Positions 60,601 to 64,000 of a stretch of DNA of 64,000 nt are shown here, one piece after another (the stretch's first letter is position 1; every line of letters starts with the position of its first letter). The notes below the pieces were generated by a model, which was not told where the DNA came from, did no database searches, and worked only from the letters and a program-made list of their open reading frames with translations. Source of the stretch: Bimastos eiseni (taxonomy: Eukaryota > Annelida > Clitellata > Crassiclitellata > Lumbricidae); assembly GCA_959347315.1 (NCBI GenBank), contig OY365809.1:2955953-3019952 (forward strand), in the 5' to 3' direction. Position numbers and translations under genes: made by a program.

Positions 60601-63600
60601 CTGTGAATAAGCTGGTTCCCGCGACTTCGCTGTTGTGGGCGCTGTAGAAATGCTGAGATTACGATTACGATAACTCCACGATCTCCTGTAGGATGAAGGT
60701 GTTGAATGGATAAGGATGATACAAGGACAATTAGAAGACATACGTGCAACAAAGGAGACGAACGTCTCAAAAGCAGTTCTTTACAGGTTTTAATAATTCT
60801 GTGTGATTGAACGCAGAAACGTTTCATATGTGACACTTTAACGACACTGTGTGTTACAAACGATCAATAGCGTCGCCCTCCTTCTTTATGAAGTCTTGGG
60901 GCTGGTACTCCGACAGTTCAAGCAGTGACGGAGTTGACGTCACCACACTTTCAATTTTACGAGTCATTTGCGCGAGAAACCGATACTGGGATGTCTTATA
61001 TTTTATGTAGTATAAACTGGACTGTGAAGGAGGTTAACCTAAGACACCTTTTTAAATCCTTTTTGCACACGATATAATGTTATGTTTCTTTAACCGTCAA
61101 AACGGAAGACATCAAAGCTATATAAAATGTAACAGTAGCAGTTTCACTTTAGCGACCATTTGTTATAATAGAGATAATTTACGACGCCCTCCTTCTTCTC
61201 GAGGTTTGGAGTGGCTCTGCCAGCATAAATGCTGTCACGGAGTAGATGTCACCACTCATTTCGGTTTACGCGTCATTTGCGCGAGCAACTTATACTGTAG
61301 TGTTTTATGTGGTATGTAGCCTACTATGTAATGTGAGGAGGTACAACATAAGACACCTTTTAAATATATTTGACCGACAATATATATTTCTTACGACGCC
61401 CTCATCACGGTTTGGGTTTCAAGCGTCAAAGTAGCAGTAGGTCCGTCATCAAAAACAGCTCAGTACAATCAAACTATTTCTGACCATTAGATAGCGGTGC
61501 TCAGTAAACTTGAAATAGCAAAACCCGTGAAGAGGAAGCGTGACTTTATGCTAATTCTAATATAACGAATATAGTTTACCCCACTAACTCTTCCTCCTCA
61601 AAGCACACGCAGGATCTGTCTACCCAGTATTTTCGCAGTAGGCCTACTTCAACGGAGATACTTCTACTTTCGCTCTAAACTGAAGACTTTCTTTTTCCGG
61701 TCTCACCCATGCCTATCTTCGCGATCTCTGCCACTCTACTCCGCTCTAATGATCGTTGTCCCATATGACCGCACAAATACCACACAAATCGTGCATTTTC
61801 AGTGGTTGGCCTTCGCTCTCGTACGGGCTCTTATACATTGTAAATCTTCGAAATGAATGGCTGGATGACGATAACGCTGGTTTTAGACACCTTTTAAAAG
61901 CTGTTTAATGACTCCATAAAGTATGGGATTCGGAAACGTCTGCGTTTTCTTCAAACTGTTAGATGTAAGTGCTGTAATATGCCTAGCAAATTTCTGTCGA
62001 CGGCAACGGCCTCTGTTGTCATGAGCTGTCGTTAAACCCTGGATCCATCTGCGTTTTCAATTTGCTGATTAAAAGTCATTTAACACTTGAGTCAATTCAA
62101 TTAAGTCACTTGAGTCAATTCAATTAAGTCACTTGACTCAATTCAATTAAGTCGCTTGAGTCAGTTTAATTAAGTCACTTGAGTCAATTCAATTAAGTCA
62201 CTTGAGTCAATTCAATTCATATTGGCTTGTTGTCTTTTATTGTTAATGTTCTTTGATAGTGTCAGTCAACTACGTAGAGGTTGAATCGTGCTGCGTTGTT
62301 ATTTATTATTATTATTAGTATTATCTATTGGGATTGACTTATTCCCAAACCAGTAGTAGTACAAATTATAAGGATAAATTCAAAAAGTTTTTAAAAAACA
62401 AAAATAATGAAAAAGAAACATTACCAAATGATTATAGTAATGATACATCAGATATTAATGTGACTTTTACTATTCGAGAGCTCCAAGATGCCATAGAATC
62501 TTAAAAACTAATAAATCTCCATATGGACCAGTTAACATTCGAAATATGTGGGCCAGTTAATCACAACCTTTAGAAAATTGAATTTAACTGCTTTATTTTG
62601 CACAAATATATATGAAGTGCGGTATATAATGTACACGAGAGACGGAGGCTAGCCTGATGTTATGCGTTCTAGTTAAGACAACTTGCGGTGTATATATAGC
62701 ATCAGTTTACAATGTTTCAAAGGTGTCTAAATTGACCATTCATTTATTTCGTAAGTAAACATTCTGACATAAATGTAAGAATCATCGCTTTATTTTATTT
62801 GTCTATACGTCAAATTGAAACATAAAACATTGCGTACTGGGTGATTGCGCGGAACAACGGTCCTCACTCACTATTCATTCAATTAAAATTATTTATTGCG
62901 CTCTTTCAATGCAACTACATGTACTCAATGGCGCTACCAATTCCAACCTGGAAAAAACGTTAAGTCTTCAAATGATCATAAAATGTAACAGCACACGATT
63001 TTTTTAACATACGTAACTCCAAAGAAAGGTCATTCCAAACCCTAGGGTATACGAAACTGAATGCTCGGTTTGCATACCTGCTTTACGAGGAAATAGAACC
63101 ACAAGAACCACCCTCTCTCATCAGAGCTATGGGAGCACCTATTCCGGATCGTCAATACCGGGTTTATAAAGGTCTACCATGTAGGCGTCAAACTGAAATT
63201 GCTACTGCTATTCCATTTTGCTAAAGCGACTTCCTTAAATGAATGGACAAACGACATATATACAACAATGGTATGGAACAAATCTTCAAGAATTAAGCCA
63301 CGCGGCAATGAAGAGAGATGTGACCAGAAAGGCATCAGACACCTACGGGCGATGAGCCCATGGTTGTTGATTGATTGATTGATTAAATACCTTCCTAAAA
63401 CACCTTTAAAAGAGTGTTGAACAGCTAAATATAAGAGTGCGACATTATTATCATATATTCAGAGATGCATCTTCAACCCACCGACAGTGTGTGACAACAG
63501 CGATTATTGGCGTCGCCCTCCTTTATCCAGACTTGGAACTAGCAGCTCCTCATGCTGCTCACCAACTGCAATGAAACAACATGGCGGCATGCCAGGATGC

Positions 63601-64000
63601 AGTGGCCGAATTAGGTGATATTAGAAGGCTGTGCTTTGACACGATTAAACGGGTTATGATATATTAATATTATGATGGGCAACTATCTACTAAATAACAA
63701 TAATGATTCCTTCGTTTAAGTTAGTGTTTTCGTCAGCAGTCTGAATGCTTGAGGTAAGGAAACACTACCGATTCACATGAACATGCCCGCTTTAAACACT
63801 TTTAAAACATTGCCAACCCCTACTATATCAAATTATCAACCGACTTACGGGCATCATTATTTTAATTAAAGACGCCAGTGGTCATAGTTTCCATAGCAGG
63901 GTGGTAGGCCCTCGGAATAGATAAAGAGCGGAAATAGCAGGTTGGTGGCAATTTGATCAACAAACCCTAAAGAAACAGTTACTCTCAAGATCATTAACAC

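Overview
This window is eukaryotic nuclear DNA from an animal, most likely a marine invertebrate; I cannot place the phylum. The evidence is the absence of operon-like coding, long A+T-rich non-coding tracts, abundant micro- and minisatellites, relics of animal-type LINEs, hAT-like and mariner-like DNA transposons, a tRNA-derived SINE, and one intronless rhodopsin-class neuropeptide-type GPCR. No bacterial, organellar or viral genes were seen. All calls come from reading the sequence by eye, without database searches.

Layout. 1-42 kb is mostly simple-sequence DNA: ACAG, GATA/TATC, GT, GTAT, TTA and GAY arrays, 13-, 15- and 19-bp minisatellites, and a roughly 49-bp pyrimidine-rich satellite at 21-21.8 kb. 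Scattered through it are antisense LINE relics at 4.1, 15.1-15.4, 25.0-25.8 and 26.4-26.6 kb, tRNA-like SINE remnants at 15.8 and 19.8 kb, a 588-bp mariner-type element at 31.3-31.9 kb, and a CR1/jockey-like LINE at 32.4-33.3 kb whose reverse transcriptase has been deleted. The one convincing protein-coding gene is a 421-codon GPCR at 38352-39617 on the plus strand. It resembles the FMRFamide-receptor type and sits just downstream of a degenerate ~41-47 bp tandem repeat.

42-64 kb is a transposon graveyard with a different texture. At least 17 copies of a ~85-bp dispersed element (here 'family A') and five clear copies of a related element ('family B') occur here and, sparsely, in the first 42 kb. 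A and B share a core ending in GTCGTTAAAC at the same spacing. Nearby lies a recurrent 16-bp motif, TTAGACACCTTTAAAA. A larger composite repeat ('family D') contains two A copies and this motif; it occurs at 49.3-50.05 and 52.76-53.31 kb and as a ~393-bp tandem pair at 46.4-47.3 kb. The same region holds LINE reverse transcriptase and C-terminal relics on both strands, four related LINE 3' ends (with the copy at 4.1 kb), a hAT-type element with a perfect 8-bp target-site duplication (56540-57697), a second hAT-like element (53312-54166), a palindromic MITE (41751-42009), a foldback-like element built of CAATTGATCC units (51504-52013), and an intact-looking tRNA SINE (50049-50290).

The GPCR is the only likely functional protein here. 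The mobile elements appear to be decayed or non-autonomous passengers. The most interesting unexplained signal is the A/B/D repeat system of the 42-64 kb part.
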